Shown here one piece after another: positions 8,456-16,738 of a stretch of DNA of 35,286 bases (positions are counted from its first letter, which is position 1; each line of letters starts with the position of its first letter). Location of the stretch: assembly GCA_026645935.1 (NCBI GenBank), contig JAPKMP010000031.1, positions 1 to 35,286 of the forward strand. The letters are read 5' to 3'. The position numbers were made by a program, and so were the translations under genes. The stretch comes from Candidatus Villigracilaceae bacterium (GTDB taxonomy: Bacteria; Chloroflexota; Anaerolineae; Anaerolineales; Villigracilaceae). A model generated the notes under the pieces. It was not told where the DNA came from. It worked only from the letters and a program-made list of their open reading frames with translations, and did not search any database.

Positions 8456-8672
8456 TTCATCTCCGGTTATTATCTCGTTGGCGTTCTCTTATGCGAAGAC
8501 ACGTTTTGGAGCGTATCCTTCGCGCTCAAGTGTATACAAGCAAATCCGCAAACAGGTCTCAAAGAAAGGATCGGTTCCTGCCACCCGTGCGCGGATTCAC
8601 CGGCATACTTCCTGCTGTCAATGCAGGTCACGCTCAGGCGTGACCTGCATTGTTCGTTACGATGAATCAATA
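8456..8672. other. 217-bp spacer between permease and flavoprotein genes
   Basis: No gene was found. It holds the 8620..8651 hairpin and the ribosome site of the flavoprotein gene. No convincing promoter for the flavoprotein gene is visible, so read-through from the permease gene is possible. Confidence 0.5.
8620..8651 (-). terminator. perfect 13-bp hairpin after the APC permease gene
   Basis: AATGCAGGTCACG (8620-8632), a 6-base loop, and the exact complement (8639-8651), starting 21 bases after the permease stop. There is no T tract, so it may be an RNA-end stabiliser or a factor-assisted stop rather than a classic terminator. Its core GGTCACGC/GCGTGACC resembles the hairpin at 21202. Confidence 0.4.
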
Positions 8673-10298
8673 TTACTCGGGCGGGATCTCCTTGAAGGCG
8701 TAATCCACATTAATGCCCTTGGATTTCTGCGCATTCTTGGCAAAGAAATACCAGATTGCCGAGACCGCCAGCACGCCGAACACGATCTGGTAAGCCAGCG
8801 GGCTGGTCAGACCAAGACGCGAATCGAACATGAACATCAACAGGAAGACCGTGCCCAGGATGAAGCCGATCACGCCTAAAACCGTCACGAGAGGTATGCC
8901 GCCAAGTTTGTATGCAGCCCCGGGCGAGGATTCGTACACATCCTTTGCGCGGTATGGAAGCAATGCCCCTGCCAGGCAGGTAAGGACGAACACATAACCG
9001 CAGGCAAATGTCACACCCAGAGTCAAACCGACCCAACCTGGATACAGGTTGTAAAGCAGGATGACGGGGATCGAAGCGATGAAATATGCCCAGTGTGCAT
9101 TGGCAGGAGTATGGCGCTTATCGTCAACTTTGCTGACCCATTCAGGAAGCAGGCGGTCGAGCGACATGGCGACCATCACGCGCGTCATGCCGATGTAGCA
9201 ATTGTGCACGATCTGATGCGAATTGAGGATGTACCCCAATCCGATGATGATCACCACAATCGGGCTGGCGGAAAGCGCCACAGCGATGATATTGGGCCAC
9301 AACCAGAAGCCGGATATGGTGGCTTCGCCTATCAAGGACCAATACCCCGCGCCGGCTATGTAGAGGAATTCCGTTCCCACGGCATTTTCAAGCGCAGCCG
9401 CAAGGATGGCAAGCAGAATGCCGGTGAAGATCAAAGAGCCGACAATGATGAAAAGTTGATCGCGGAACGAACGGGCATTCTTGATCTCGCCATTTTGCTG
9501 GGCAGAATAGGTCGCCCACTGCAGGGAAGTCCACGCGATGGGCGCAACGAGGAGGGTCGCGATCAAGCTGAAAGGCGGATTGAGATCGATGCCTGCGGCG
9601 ACAGTCGCATCCCTGGCGGTCTGTACGAAATTGGAAACGCCGCTGATCGCCAGCGCGAACGAGTCAAGTTTCGCAACGGAAGAAGCGGGATTGCCCGTGA
9701 ACAAAACCACGAGCATGGTAACGAAGGCGAGCAGGGTGCCGACGATCATCACCGATTGGAAGCGGACATAATTCTTGAATCCGCTGATCAGGATCATCAT
9801 GGCAACGAATGCGTTAAGGACGCTTGTAATAATGATGCCCGTCGAGCTGGTGAACCACAACCCGAGATTGGTCATGCCCGCATTGCCGGTGAATGCGCCC
9901 AGGCCCAGAAAGAGCGGCGCGAATCCCAGATACGATAAAAGCCAGCCCGATAAGGCAACCCATTGCAGGATCCAGATCACATAACCCGACATCACCACAG
10001 TGAACGCGACACCTCCGCCGAACACACGGCTTTGGAAGACATAATCGCCGCCCGAACGCGGGAGCGCCGTCGAAAGCCAGACATACACAAGCGCGATCGG
10101 TATTTCGATCGCCATCGCTAGCAATATGCCCCACACCAATTTGCCGCCGGGCAGCGCGCCGGGCGCCCACAGATATGTCCACGGGAAGATCAAGCCCATC
10201 GTCAGGATGTTATAGACGAAGGCGGAGAACGGGGACATCACACGCACAAGCCCCGATGCCTTGCGGGTAAATACTTCTGGTTTTGCTGTTGCAGCCAT
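8673..10298 (-). CDS. APC-superfamily amino acid/amine permease
   Basis: 541-aa integral membrane protein. The start ASGLVRVMSPFSAFVYNI and the second helix region with LPRSGGDYVFQSRVFGG (consensus PxxGGxY-like) mark the amino acid-polyamine-organocation superfamily (PF13520). About 12-13 hydrophobic segments can be picked out. Family members are secondary carriers for amino acids, polyamines or other organic cations; the substrate cannot be read here. AAAGGAG precedes the ATG at 10298. Its place directly upstream of the DMGDH/GcvT and MttB genes suggests it imports the N-methylated compound these enzymes use. It is followed by a strong hairpin. The 130-bp spacer upstream (10299-10428) shows no clear promoter. 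Confidence 0.9.
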   Translation of the reverse strand: MAATAKPEVFTRKASGLVRVMSPFSAFVYNILTMGLIFPWTYLWAPGALPGGKLVWGILLAMAIEIPIALVYVWLSTALPRSGGDYVFQSRVFGGGVAFTVVMSGYVIWILQWVALSGWLLSYLGFAPLFLGLGAFTGNAGMTNLGLWFTSSTGIIITSVLNAFVAMMILISGFKNYVRFQSVMIVGTLLAFVTMLVVLFTGNPASSVAKLDSFALAISGVSNFVQTARDATVAAGIDLNPPFSLIATLLVAPIAWTSLQWATYSAQQNGEIKNARSFRDQLFIIVGSLIFTGILLAILAAALENAVGTEFLYIAGAGYWSLIGEATISGFWLWPNIIAVALSASPIVVIIIGLGYILNSHQIVHNCYIGMTRVMVAMSLDRLLPEWVSKVDDKRHTPANAHWAYFIASIPVILLYNLYPGWVGLTLGVTFACGYVFVLTCLAGALLPYRAKDVYESSPGAAYKLGGIPLVTVLGVIGFILGTVFLLMFMFDSRLGLTSPLAYQIVFGVLAVSAIWYFFAKNAQKSKGINVDYAFKEIPPE

Positions 10299-10428
10299 TT
10301 CTTCTCCTTTGTGAGATTAAGAAAACGATCAGATCAACCCTTTCCAGAACGATGAGCAAATATTGGAAATAGTCAGCCTCCTTTTCTGCTGCCTCGCCGC
10401 TATAAAAACTCTAAGGCCATGGCAATGG

Positions 10429-11427
10429 TCAACCGCTGGTCATCTGATATCCCTGCACTTCTCCATCTGCGAAGGTGATGATGCACCCGCGCAGAACGCC
10501 CTCTGCATATTCGCTACCGGGGTTGATGCAAGTCGTCCTGCCGAGTTTCGCCACAGATTGCGATTCATGAATGTGACCGTGCAGGCCGAGCATCGGTCTA
10601 TATTTTTCGATCGCCTCACGAACGGACCTCGAACCCGCGCCGTGCAAAACGACCTGTCCCCCCTCCGTGATCTGCTCCGGCGGGTCTTTCGACCAGTCCA
10701 ATTTCGGGCAGGTATCGAGGGTCGAGTCGATGGGCGGGTCGTGAAAGTTAAATATCGCTTTTTGCATATCGGGGACTTTTGCCGCCATTTCATCGATCAA
10801 CCTGCCGAGTTCCTCTTCAGAGACTTCGCGGGGGGTGTTCCACGGGGTCGGCGTGCTGATGCCGATAGAGATCATGCTGTGCGCATCGTCCACATGAACC
10901 AATTCGTTCTCGCATGCGAAGAACGATTCAGTCGCCTGCTCCTTCACGACGTTTAACACCTCCCACTCGTCATCGTTGCCGCCTGTGACAAAGCATTTGA
11001 TGCCGGTCCCTTTCAGCCGCTCTTCCGCGAGGTTCACCCAGTTGATCAATTTCTGCCGCGCCAGGTCATTGAACAAGGCATGCACCGCGACGGGATCGGT
11101 CTGCAGGGATTGGAACTCATCCTGCTCCATGACCTTGTAGTAAAAGCCGAGGATATCCAACCTGCCCATCAGAGCCTTCAATTCATCTTCAGACGCCAAA
11201 TGTTCGGTGCGTCCCTGCACGGTGGCGCGGTGGCGGCCATTGCCTTCTTTGATGATGGGAATCATCAATTTGCCCTGAATATCCCCGCCCATTACCAGCG
11301 TATTGACTTCGTAAAACTTGCCAGCGTTGATGAACTTGCGGAAGGTCCGTTCGGAGCCATGCAGGTCGGTGGCAAAGAAAAGGCGCGCTGTTTCTTTTTT
11401 CGGTTTTTTTGAAAACAGGAATGACAT
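10429..11427 (-). CDS. calcineurin-type metallophosphoesterase
   Basis: 332-aa protein with the full two-metal phosphoesterase set: Asp21-Leu-His23 (FFATDLHGSE), Gly-Asp49 (VMGGDIQGK), GGNDDEW (the third motif reads GNDD rather than the usual GNHD), FNFHDPP and LHGHIHES. Relatives hydrolyse phosphomonoesters, nucleotides or cyclic nucleotides, so its exact substrate is open. The ATG at 11427 has GGAG 6 bases upstream; a longer in-frame start at 11493 would run back toward the DeoR gene and lacks support. It is 37 bases downstream of the DeoR gene and probably co-transcribed with it. The cytoplasmic location is inferred from the lack of a signal peptide. Confidence 0.88.
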   Translation of the reverse strand: MSFLFSKKPKKETARLFFATDLHGSERTFRKFINAGKFYEVNTLVMGGDIQGKLMIPIIKEGNGRHRATVQGRTEHLASEDELKALMGRLDILGFYYKVMEQDEFQSLQTDPVAVHALFNDLARQKLINWVNLAEERLKGTGIKCFVTGGNDDEWEVLNVVKEQATESFFACENELVHVDDAHSMISIGISTPTPWNTPREVSEEELGRLIDEMAAKVPDMQKAIFNFHDPPIDSTLDTCPKLDWSKDPPEQITEGGQVVLHGAGSRSVREAIEKYRPMLGLHGHIHESQSVAKLGRTTCINPGSEYAEGVLRGCIITFADGEVQGYQMTSG

Positions 11428-11464
11428 CGATTCTCCAAAAGAAAATGCCTGGCGCGTTAATGCG

Positions 11465-12259
11465 TCAGGCAAGATTCGACACGGGTTCGGCAATCAGGCA
11501 GGCGATGGAGAGGGAGGCGAGTTCTTCCATCGCAGAAGAAGGAAACTTTCCATCCGTCACCAGTTTGTCGATCTCATCAAGGGCTGCGATCTGGAAATTG
11601 GAGACAACGCCCCATTTGCTGTAATCCGTGGCGATGATGACCTGGCCTTTGGTGCGTTCGATCATTTTGCGAACGACCTCGGACTCGGGCAGGCTGGGCA
11701 CGGTGCAACCGTGTTTGAGGGAGATCCCGTCCACGCCGAGGATGGCCTTGTTGGCGTAGATCAAGTTAAGATTATCGAGAGCGAAGCGGCCTGCCAGGGA
11801 ATTGGAACGGGATTGGAATTCGCCTCCGATCATATGGTAATGAAAGCCGGGCTCACCGAGTTCCATCACTGCGCTGACATTGTTGGTGAAGACGGTAATG
11901 CGCGAATCGCGGCGGATGTGTTGAAGCACCTGGGTGGCGGTCGTGCCGCTGTTGATAAAGACGATGTCGCCGTCCTCGATGAGTGAGGCGGCAAGTTCGC
12001 CGATCCTTTTCTTTTCTTCAGGGTGATGTTGGGCGCGTTGTTGGTATTCCTGTTCGAGGATCATGCGCTGGCTGAGAATGGCTCCCCCATGCGTTCGTTC
12101 CAACACCCCCTTCTGCTCCATCCATTCAAGGTCCCGGCGCACAGTGGCTTCAGACGTTTCCAACAATTCACATAAATCTGCGGTGCGCGCGATCTGATGG
12201 ATTGCCAGATATTCCTGAATTTTCTCTCGCCTTTGAGCAGGGATCAGGGGTTTGCTCAT
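11465..12259 (-). CDS. DeoR-family transcriptional repressor
   Basis: 264-aa regulator. Residues about 5-60 are the DeoR winged helix (RREKIQEYLAIHQIARTADL and SEATVRRDLEWMEQKG), and residues about 75-255 are the sugar-phosphate-isomerase-like sensor domain, with GTTATQVLQHI and FALDNLNLIYANKAILGVDG. Such proteins normally repress carbohydrate operons and release DNA on binding a phosphorylated sugar. ATG 12259 is chosen over an in-frame TTG at 12262; the ribosome site is weak. The gene is transcribed from a strong promoter whose -35 is shared with the opposite-strand operon, so it is well placed to control both itself and the divergent genes. A sugar-phosphate effector fits the aldolase/transaldolase genes on the other side. 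Confidence 0.92.
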   Translation of the reverse strand: MSKPLIPAQRREKIQEYLAIHQIARTADLCELLETSEATVRRDLEWMEQKGVLERTHGGAILSQRMILEQEYQQRAQHHPEEKKRIGELAASLIEDGDIVFINSGTTATQVLQHIRRDSRITVFTNNVSAVMELGEPGFHYHMIGGEFQSRSNSLAGRFALDNLNLIYANKAILGVDGISLKHGCTVPSLPESEVVRKMIERTKGQVIIATDYSKWGVVSNFQIAALDEIDKLVTDGKFPSSAMEELASLSIACLIAEPVSNLA

Positions 12260-12309
12260 CAATTAATCTCAGATTAGCGATGATGGAAATTGCTCACTTT
12301 TGTCGGGGG

Positions 12310-12338
12310 ATTATATAGGAATATGATGAAATTTGCAA
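12310..12338 (-). promoter_or_regulatory. promoter of the DeoR gene (shares -35 with divergent promoter)
   Basis: On the minus strand -35 TTGCAA (12333-12338), 17-bp spacer, -10 TATAAT (12310-12315). The expected start of transcription is near 12303, giving about 45 bases of leader. The -35 hexamer is palindromic and is used in both directions. Confidence 0.75.
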
Positions 12339-12361
12339 GTTTTTGAATTTTTCAGTATAAT
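12333..12361 (+). promoter_or_regulatory. promoter of the NTase-CBS operon (shares -35 with the DeoR promoter)
   Basis: -35 TTGCAA (12333-12338), 17-bp spacer (12339-12355), -10 TATAAT (12356-12361). Expected start near 12368, giving a leader of about 70 bases before the ATG at 12438. Confidence 0.75.
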
Positions 12362-12369
12362 ATTTTATT

Positions 12370-12393
12370 GTTCCTTACGTCGATGAAAGGAAC
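12370..12393 (+). promoter_or_regulatory. hairpin at the 5' end of the NTase-CBS transcript
   Basis: GTTCCTT (12370-12376) and AAGGAAC (12387-12393) pair perfectly around a 10-base loop, right at the predicted transcript start. It could protect the RNA 5' end or be a repressor-binding site; neither is shown. Confidence 0.35.
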
Positions 12394-12437
12394 AGTTCTT
12401 AGAGCACGAAAACGATCCTCATTCTCTGGAGATATTC

Positions 12438-13226
12438 ATGTCGAACAGTTCGATCGGGATGGGCCAGCAGGATCAATCAGAACGGGAGAAGTTCGAGAAT
12501 GAGTTACATGCGATTTTGAAAGCCAGTGACGATTCGGGCATTCTTTTGCGCGTGATCGGGTCGCTGGCTTTTCAAATGCACTGCCCGCAATTCGGCTACC
12601 TGCAGGCGGCGCTGGGGCGCGCGTACACAGACATCGATTTTGCGGCTTACAAACAGCAGAACAAAGAAATCGGTGGGATGTTTGCCAGGATGGGATATGT
12701 CGAAAACCGGGAAGTATTCATAAGCAGCGAGGGCGAACGCGCCATCTTCGACAAAACCGGTACCGGCTTGCATGTGGATGTGTTCTACGAGAAGCTCGAT
12801 TTTTGCCACGCGATCTACTGGAAGGACCGGCTCGAAATCGACTCCCCCACCATTCCATTGACGGAACTGCTCCTGGAAAAAATGCAGATCGTGCAGATCA
12901 ACGAGAAGGACATCATCGACACCATCATGTTGCTGCTCGAACATCCGTTGGGAGAAACCGACAAGGAAACCATAAACATCAAACTTGCCGCCGCATTATG
13001 CGCGAACGAATGGGGGCTTTGGCGCACAACCACGATGAACCTGGAAAAGGTCAAACAACTTGCACATCACTATACCCAGTTAACCCCGGATCAAAAGAAA
13101 CATGTCGAATCGCAGGTGGATGCGATTCTAAAGCGTTTGAACGACGAGCCCAAGCCGCTGGCATGGCGCATCCGCGACCGGGTCGGCGACCGGGTGAAGT
13201 GGTACAAGGATGTGGATGAAGTTTAA
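12438..13226 (+). CDS. nucleotidyltransferase-fold protein
   Basis: 262-aa soluble protein. The N-terminal half carries the minimal nucleotidyltransferase pattern: LLRVIGSLAFQMHCP (helix with GS), then YTDIDF with Asp65 and Asp67, and HVDVFYE with Asp114 as the third acidic residue. These are the metal-binding positions of the DNA-polymerase-beta fold, shared by antibiotic adenylyltransferases and AbiEii/MenT-type toxins. The C-terminal half is helical and unassigned, ending in a basic stretch (RIRDRVGDRVKWYKD). GGAG lies 6 bases before the ATG. It is followed after 9 bases by the CBS gene and read from the divergent promoter. It is not closely recognisable as a toxin and no antitoxin gene is adjacent; a small-molecule or protein nucleotidylation role is an inference. 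Confidence 0.7.
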   Translation: MSNSSIGMGQQDQSEREKFENELHAILKASDDSGILLRVIGSLAFQMHCPQFGYLQAALGRAYTDIDFAAYKQQNKEIGGMFARMGYVENREVFISSEGERAIFDKTGTGLHVDVFYEKLDFCHAIYWKDRLEIDSPTIPLTELLLEKMQIVQINEKDIIDTIMLLLEHPLGETDKETINIKLAAALCANEWGLWRTTTMNLEKVKQLAHHYTQLTPDQKKHVESQVDAILKRLNDEPKPLAWRIRDRVGDRVKWYKDVDEV

Positions 13227-13235
13227 GGAGTCGCC

Positions 13236-14045
13236 ATGGCAAAACTTGTAAAAGATATCATGCACGCCAATCTAATCACCTGCAAATCCGATGCGACGCT
13301 TGGCCAGGTGGCTGTTCTGTTGCATAACAATCATGTCCATGCCCTGGTGGTCAATGACCGGGATGGGCGCGCGGCGGGGGTCATATCTGACTTCGACCTG
13401 CTGGCAGGCGAATGGCTCTCTTCTGACCCGGAAAGCCTGAATACCATGCGCAAACTTACTGCCGCAGACTTGATGTCATCGCCGATCACCACCGTGGAAG
13501 GGAGTGTTCCGCTTACCGAAGCTGTGCGCGAATTCATTGAGAAAGATGTCAACCGCCTGGTTGTAACCCAGGACGGCAAGCCGGTCGGGATCATTTCGCT
13601 ATCAGATTTCGTGGCGCATTTGGCTGAGTCAAGCGCAATTAAACGCGGAAGCGTAGGAGATGTGATGTCGGATGCGATCCTCGTCTGCCGGGGAAAAACA
13701 CCGATCCTTTCCGCCGCACGCGCAATGACATCCGCAGGTTGGCGCTCGGTCCTGGTGGTGGACGCGAAAGGCAAGGTGCTCGGCGTGGTTAGCGGCAGGG
13801 ACCTGTTACCTTACGTCCAAAACGGCGGCGCGGAGGGAAAGATCGTTCGCGATGTGATGCATCCGGCTTTGACCATCGACATTACTGCCAGTCTGCGTGA
13901 AGCGGCGGACAAAATGATCCAAAATCATCATCACCGCCTTGTCGTGGTCGACCGGGAAAACCCCGATGCCTTTCCGCTCGGTGTCATCTCGTCATTCGAT
14001 ATCGTTGCACAAATGGCAAGACCGGATTCGGTTTGGCAAAAGTAA
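13236..14045 (+). CDS. four-CBS-domain protein (two Bateman modules)
   Basis: 269-aa protein made almost entirely of four CBS repeats. They begin near residues 5 (VKDIMHANLITC), 75 (AADLMSSPITTV), 145 (VGDVMSDAILVC) and 205 (VRDVMHPALTID), each ending in the GVISxxDLL-type strand. CBS pairs bind adenine nucleotides such as AMP, ATP or S-adenosylmethionine and act as energy sensors. There is no attached catalytic domain, so it should act on a partner; the nucleotidyltransferase-fold protein encoded 9 bases upstream is the obvious candidate. AAGGAG precedes the ATG with good spacing. The spacer downstream contains an inverted repeat, and the flavoprotein gene follows at 98 bases. Confidence 0.92.
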   Translation: MAKLVKDIMHANLITCKSDATLGQVAVLLHNNHVHALVVNDRDGRAAGVISDFDLLAGEWLSSDPESLNTMRKLTAADLMSSPITTVEGSVPLTEAVREFIEKDVNRLVVTQDGKPVGIISLSDFVAHLAESSAIKRGSVGDVMSDAILVCRGKTPILSAARAMTSAGWRSVLVVDAKGKVLGVVSGRDLLPYVQNGGAEGKIVRDVMHPALTIDITASLREAADKMIQNHHHRLVVVDRENPDAFPLGVISSFDIVAQMARPDSVWQK

Positions 14046-14054
14046 AAAATCTTT

Positions 14055-14122
14055 ACCACAAAGGGCACGATGTACACAAAGGGAGGATCAAAAAACTTCG
14101 TGATCTTGGTGTCCTTTGCGGT
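14055..14122. repeat. imperfect inverted repeat in spacer (CACAAAGG type)
   Basis: The arm 14055-14081 (starts ACCACAAAGGGCACG) is an imperfect inverted copy of 14096-14122 (ends GTGTCCTTTGCGGT), about 20 of 27 positions matching, around a 14-base spacer. The text resembles a class of dispersed intergenic repeats. It separates the CBS gene from the flavoprotein gene and could fold in RNA as a weak stop. Confidence 0.6.
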
Positions 14123-14143
14123 ACATGCCCTTAGGAGACTTAC

Positions 14144-16576
14144 ATGTCTGAATTCCCAACACAAGCACAGGTCGTCATTATCGGCGGCGGCGTGGGCGGA
14201 GCCAGTATCGCCTATCATCTTACAAAACTGGGGTGGAAGGATGTCGTCCTTCTCGAACGCCACGAATTGACCGCCGGATCCACCTGGCATTCGGCGGGTC
14301 TGGTCGGGCAAATGCGCTCAGACGCGAACCTGACCCGCATGATGCATTACAGCACGGACCTGTATCGCAGCCTCAAAGCAGAAACGGGACAGGATACCTC
14401 ATGGCGCGAAGTCGGTGGAGTTCGTCTCGCCTCTTCCCACGAACGATTGGAGGAGACCAAACGCCTCGTTGGACTCGCCCGATCTTTCGGCGTGCCCATG
14501 GAGTTGATCTCGCCGAAGGAAGCGCAGGACATGTTCCCATTAATGGACATAACCGGCGTTGTCGGCGCGGCGTACACACCCAACGATGGAAGCATCGACC
14601 CCACCGGCTTGACAAATGCGCTCGCCGTGGGCGCAAAAAACCGCGGGGCAAAGATTCTCACAAATACAAACGTCGAGAAGATCAACCTGAAGAATGGGCG
14701 TGTCCATGAAGTGGTAACGGACAAAGGTACGATCCAGACCGAGGTTGTGGTCAATGCTGCCGGGATGTGGGGACGCGAAGTCGGAAAACTCGTCGGGTTG
14801 AATCTGCCCGTCATTCCGATGGCGCATCTTTACATCATGACCAAACCCATCGAAGGTGTGACGTCCAAATTCCCCAACCTGCGCGATCCCGATCTGCTCG
14901 TGTATTGGCGAGAAGAAGTGGGCGGACTTGTGACCGGCGGCTACGAACGCCAGCCCGCCACTTTTGGCATGAATGGGATTCCGCGCGATTTCAAATTCAA
15001 ACTGCTCGAGCCCGATTGGGACCGCTTCACGCCTTTGATGGAAAATTCGATTCGCCGCGTTCCAGCCATAGAAAATGCCGAGGTTGTAAGGTTGCTCAAT
15101 GGTCCGGAAGGATTTACCCCCGACGGCGAATTTTTGCTCGGACCGACATCGGTTAAAGGCTTTTGGGTTGCCTGCGCTTTCTGCGCTCACGGCCTTGCCG
15201 GTGCGGGCGGCATCGGAAAGGTGATGGCGGAATGGATCATCGACGGTTCGCCCGAATGGGACGTTTGGCGCCTCGACGTGCGGAGGTTTGGCCCGAACTA
15301 CAACAGCCTCGAATATACGCGTGCGCGTGCATTCGAGACCTACACCCAGTATTACGACATTCACTACCCTGCTGAAGAACGCCTCTCCAAACGCAATGTG
15401 CGCATCTCGCCCACCTATTTCCGCCTGCGAGACCTCGGCTGTTCCTTCGGCGAAAAGATGGGCTGGGAACGCCCAAACTGGTTCACAAAATATGAAGAGC
15501 GCGCCACGCACGGACATGAACCGCGCGGATGGATGCGTCACAATTGGAGCCGCGCCATCGGTCACGAACATTTGATGACGCGCGAACACGCAGGTCTCTT
15601 CGATGAGACTTCGTTCAATAAATTCGAGGTGCGCGGACCCGGCGCGTTGAAATTCCTCAACTACGTCTGTGCGAATCAGATCGATGTCCCGATCGGGACG
15701 CTGGTCTACACCCAATGCCTCAATAAACGCGGAGGGATCGAATGCGACTTCACGGTCACCCGCCTGGCTGATAACCGTTTCTTCATTGTGACGGGTACGG
15801 CGTTCGGCCAACACGATATGTCCTGGCTCTCCCTGCAGATGCCGGAGGACGGCAGTGTGACCATCGAAGACGTCGGCTCGAACTACGCCTGTATAGGGTT
15901 ATGGGGACCCAAAGCCCGCACCATCCTCGAGAAGGTAACGACCGACGATGTTTCCAATGCGGGCTTCCCCTATATGACCTCCAAGCGGATCAACGTGGGC
16001 GATGTGCCCGCTCTCGCCTCGCGCGTGACCTACGTGGGCGAACTCGGCTGGGAGTTCTACTGCCCGATGGAGTATGGCTTGCGTTTATGGGATACGCTTT
16101 GGGAAGCCGGTCAACCCGAAGGCATGGTGGCGGGCGGATACAAAGCGATCGATTCGCTGCGTTTGGAAAAAGGGTACCGCTATTGGAGCGGCGAAATTTC
16201 ACCGGACTACACTCCGTATGAAGCAGGTCTCGGTTTCGCGGTGAAACTCGATAAAGGCGATTTCATCGGCAAAGAAGCGCTGGTAAAACAAAAAGCAGAA
16301 GGCATCAAGAACAAACTCTGCACGATGACTCTCGCCGATGACCGTACCATTGTCATGAGCAAGGAACCCATCCGTGTCGACGGCAAGACGGTCGGATGGG
16401 TGGCTTCGGGCGGATTCGGTTATTCGGTCGCCAAGTCCATTGCATATGCGTATTTGCCAATGGAATACTCCAAGCCTGGAACAAAACTCGAGATCGAGTG
16501 TTTTGGCGAACAGGTCGGCGCGGAAGTGACCCAGAATGTGCTGCTCGACCCGAAGAACGAGAGGATCAAGGCATAA
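14144..16576 (+). CDS. FAD-dependent dimethylglycine/sarcosine dehydrogenase-like protein with fused GcvT domain (copy 2)
   Basis: 810-aa paralogue of the protein at 6026..8455. Residues 8-365 form the DAO-type FAD domain (VVIIGGGVGGASIAYHLTKL) with His49 in GSTWHSAGL at the site of covalent FAD attachment in DMGDH. The FAO-type linker and GcvT halves follow, with the folate-site Asp535 in NKRGGIECDF. This copy keeps the classic STWH motif, whereas copy 1 has ESSH, so the two may use different N-methyl substrates, or act in sequence. Expected reaction: oxidation of an N-methyl amine with transfer of the one-carbon unit to tetrahydrofolate. TTAGGAGA precedes the ATG. It heads the run of kinase, transaldolase, aldolase, aminotransferase and phosphatase genes. 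Confidence 0.92.
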   Translation: MSEFPTQAQVVIIGGGVGGASIAYHLTKLGWKDVVLLERHELTAGSTWHSAGLVGQMRSDANLTRMMHYSTDLYRSLKAETGQDTSWREVGGVRLASSHERLEETKRLVGLARSFGVPMELISPKEAQDMFPLMDITGVVGAAYTPNDGSIDPTGLTNALAVGAKNRGAKILTNTNVEKINLKNGRVHEVVTDKGTIQTEVVVNAAGMWGREVGKLVGLNLPVIPMAHLYIMTKPIEGVTSKFPNLRDPDLLVYWREEVGGLVTGGYERQPATFGMNGIPRDFKFKLLEPDWDRFTPLMENSIRRVPAIENAEVVRLLNGPEGFTPDGEFLLGPTSVKGFWVACAFCAHGLAGAGGIGKVMAEWIIDGSPEWDVWRLDVRRFGPNYNSLEYTRARAFETYTQYYDIHYPAEERLSKRNVRISPTYFRLRDLGCSFGEKMGWERPNWFTKYEERATHGHEPRGWMRHNWSRAIGHEHLMTREHAGLFDETSFNKFEVRGPGALKFLNYVCANQIDVPIGTLVYTQCLNKRGGIECDFTVTRLADNRFFIVTGTAFGQHDMSWLSLQMPEDGSVTIEDVGSNYACIGLWGPKARTILEKVTTDDVSNAGFPYMTSKRINVGDVPALASRVTYVGELGWEFYCPMEYGLRLWDTLWEAGQPEGMVAGGYKAIDSLRLEKGYRYWSGEISPDYTPYEAGLGFAVKLDKGDFIGKEALVKQKAEGIKNKLCTMTLADDRTIVMSKEPIRVDGKTVGWVASGGFGYSVAKSIAYAYLPMEYSKPGTKLEIECFGEQVGAEVTQNVLLDPKNERIKA

Positions 16577-16589
16577 CCTTCACTCCCGA

Positions 16590-16614
16590 CCCCTTTCCCA
16601 AAATGGGAGAGGGG
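16590..16614. repeat. 11-bp hairpin after flavoprotein gene
   Basis: The C-rich strand 16590-16600 pairs with 16604-16614 (one G-T pair) around AAA, 13 bases after the stop codon. There is no T tract. It has the look of a dispersed palindromic unit and may also slow transcription. Confidence 0.45.
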
Positions 16615-16670
16615 AGGAAAGCAAAACTGAAGAAGAGGCTCGCAAACACGAAGCAGGTTCAAAGCGCCGA

Positions 16671-16693
16671 CCTGAGCTTTTCAAAGGGTCAGG
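16671..16693. repeat. small palindromic unit (CCTGAGCTTTTCAAAGGGTC type)
   Basis: CCTGA (16671-16675) and TCAGG (16689-16693) pair around a 13-base loop. The text is like a dispersed spacer repeat that I recognise from many bacterial genomes. The rest of the 162-bp spacer (16577-16738) holds no gene or clear promoter. Confidence 0.4.
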
Positions 16694-16738
16694 CCTGAAG
16701 CGGTTGATCATCCGCTAAAAAATTCTTTCATCAAAGGA

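Noticed and set aside
12438-13226. Toxin-antitoxin system (MenT/AbiEii-type toxin)
   Set aside because: The acidic NTase motif fits, but the partner is a CBS protein, not an antitoxin, and the rest of the sequence does not look like those toxin families.
14046-14143. Glycine riboswitch before the GcvT-fused gene
   Set aside because: The spacer is short and is filled by the inverted repeat; no glycine aptamer core could be seen.
14540-15814. 424-codon open frame on the minus strand
   Set aside because: It lies wholly inside the copy 2 flavoprotein gene; the length comes from codon bias in the true frame.
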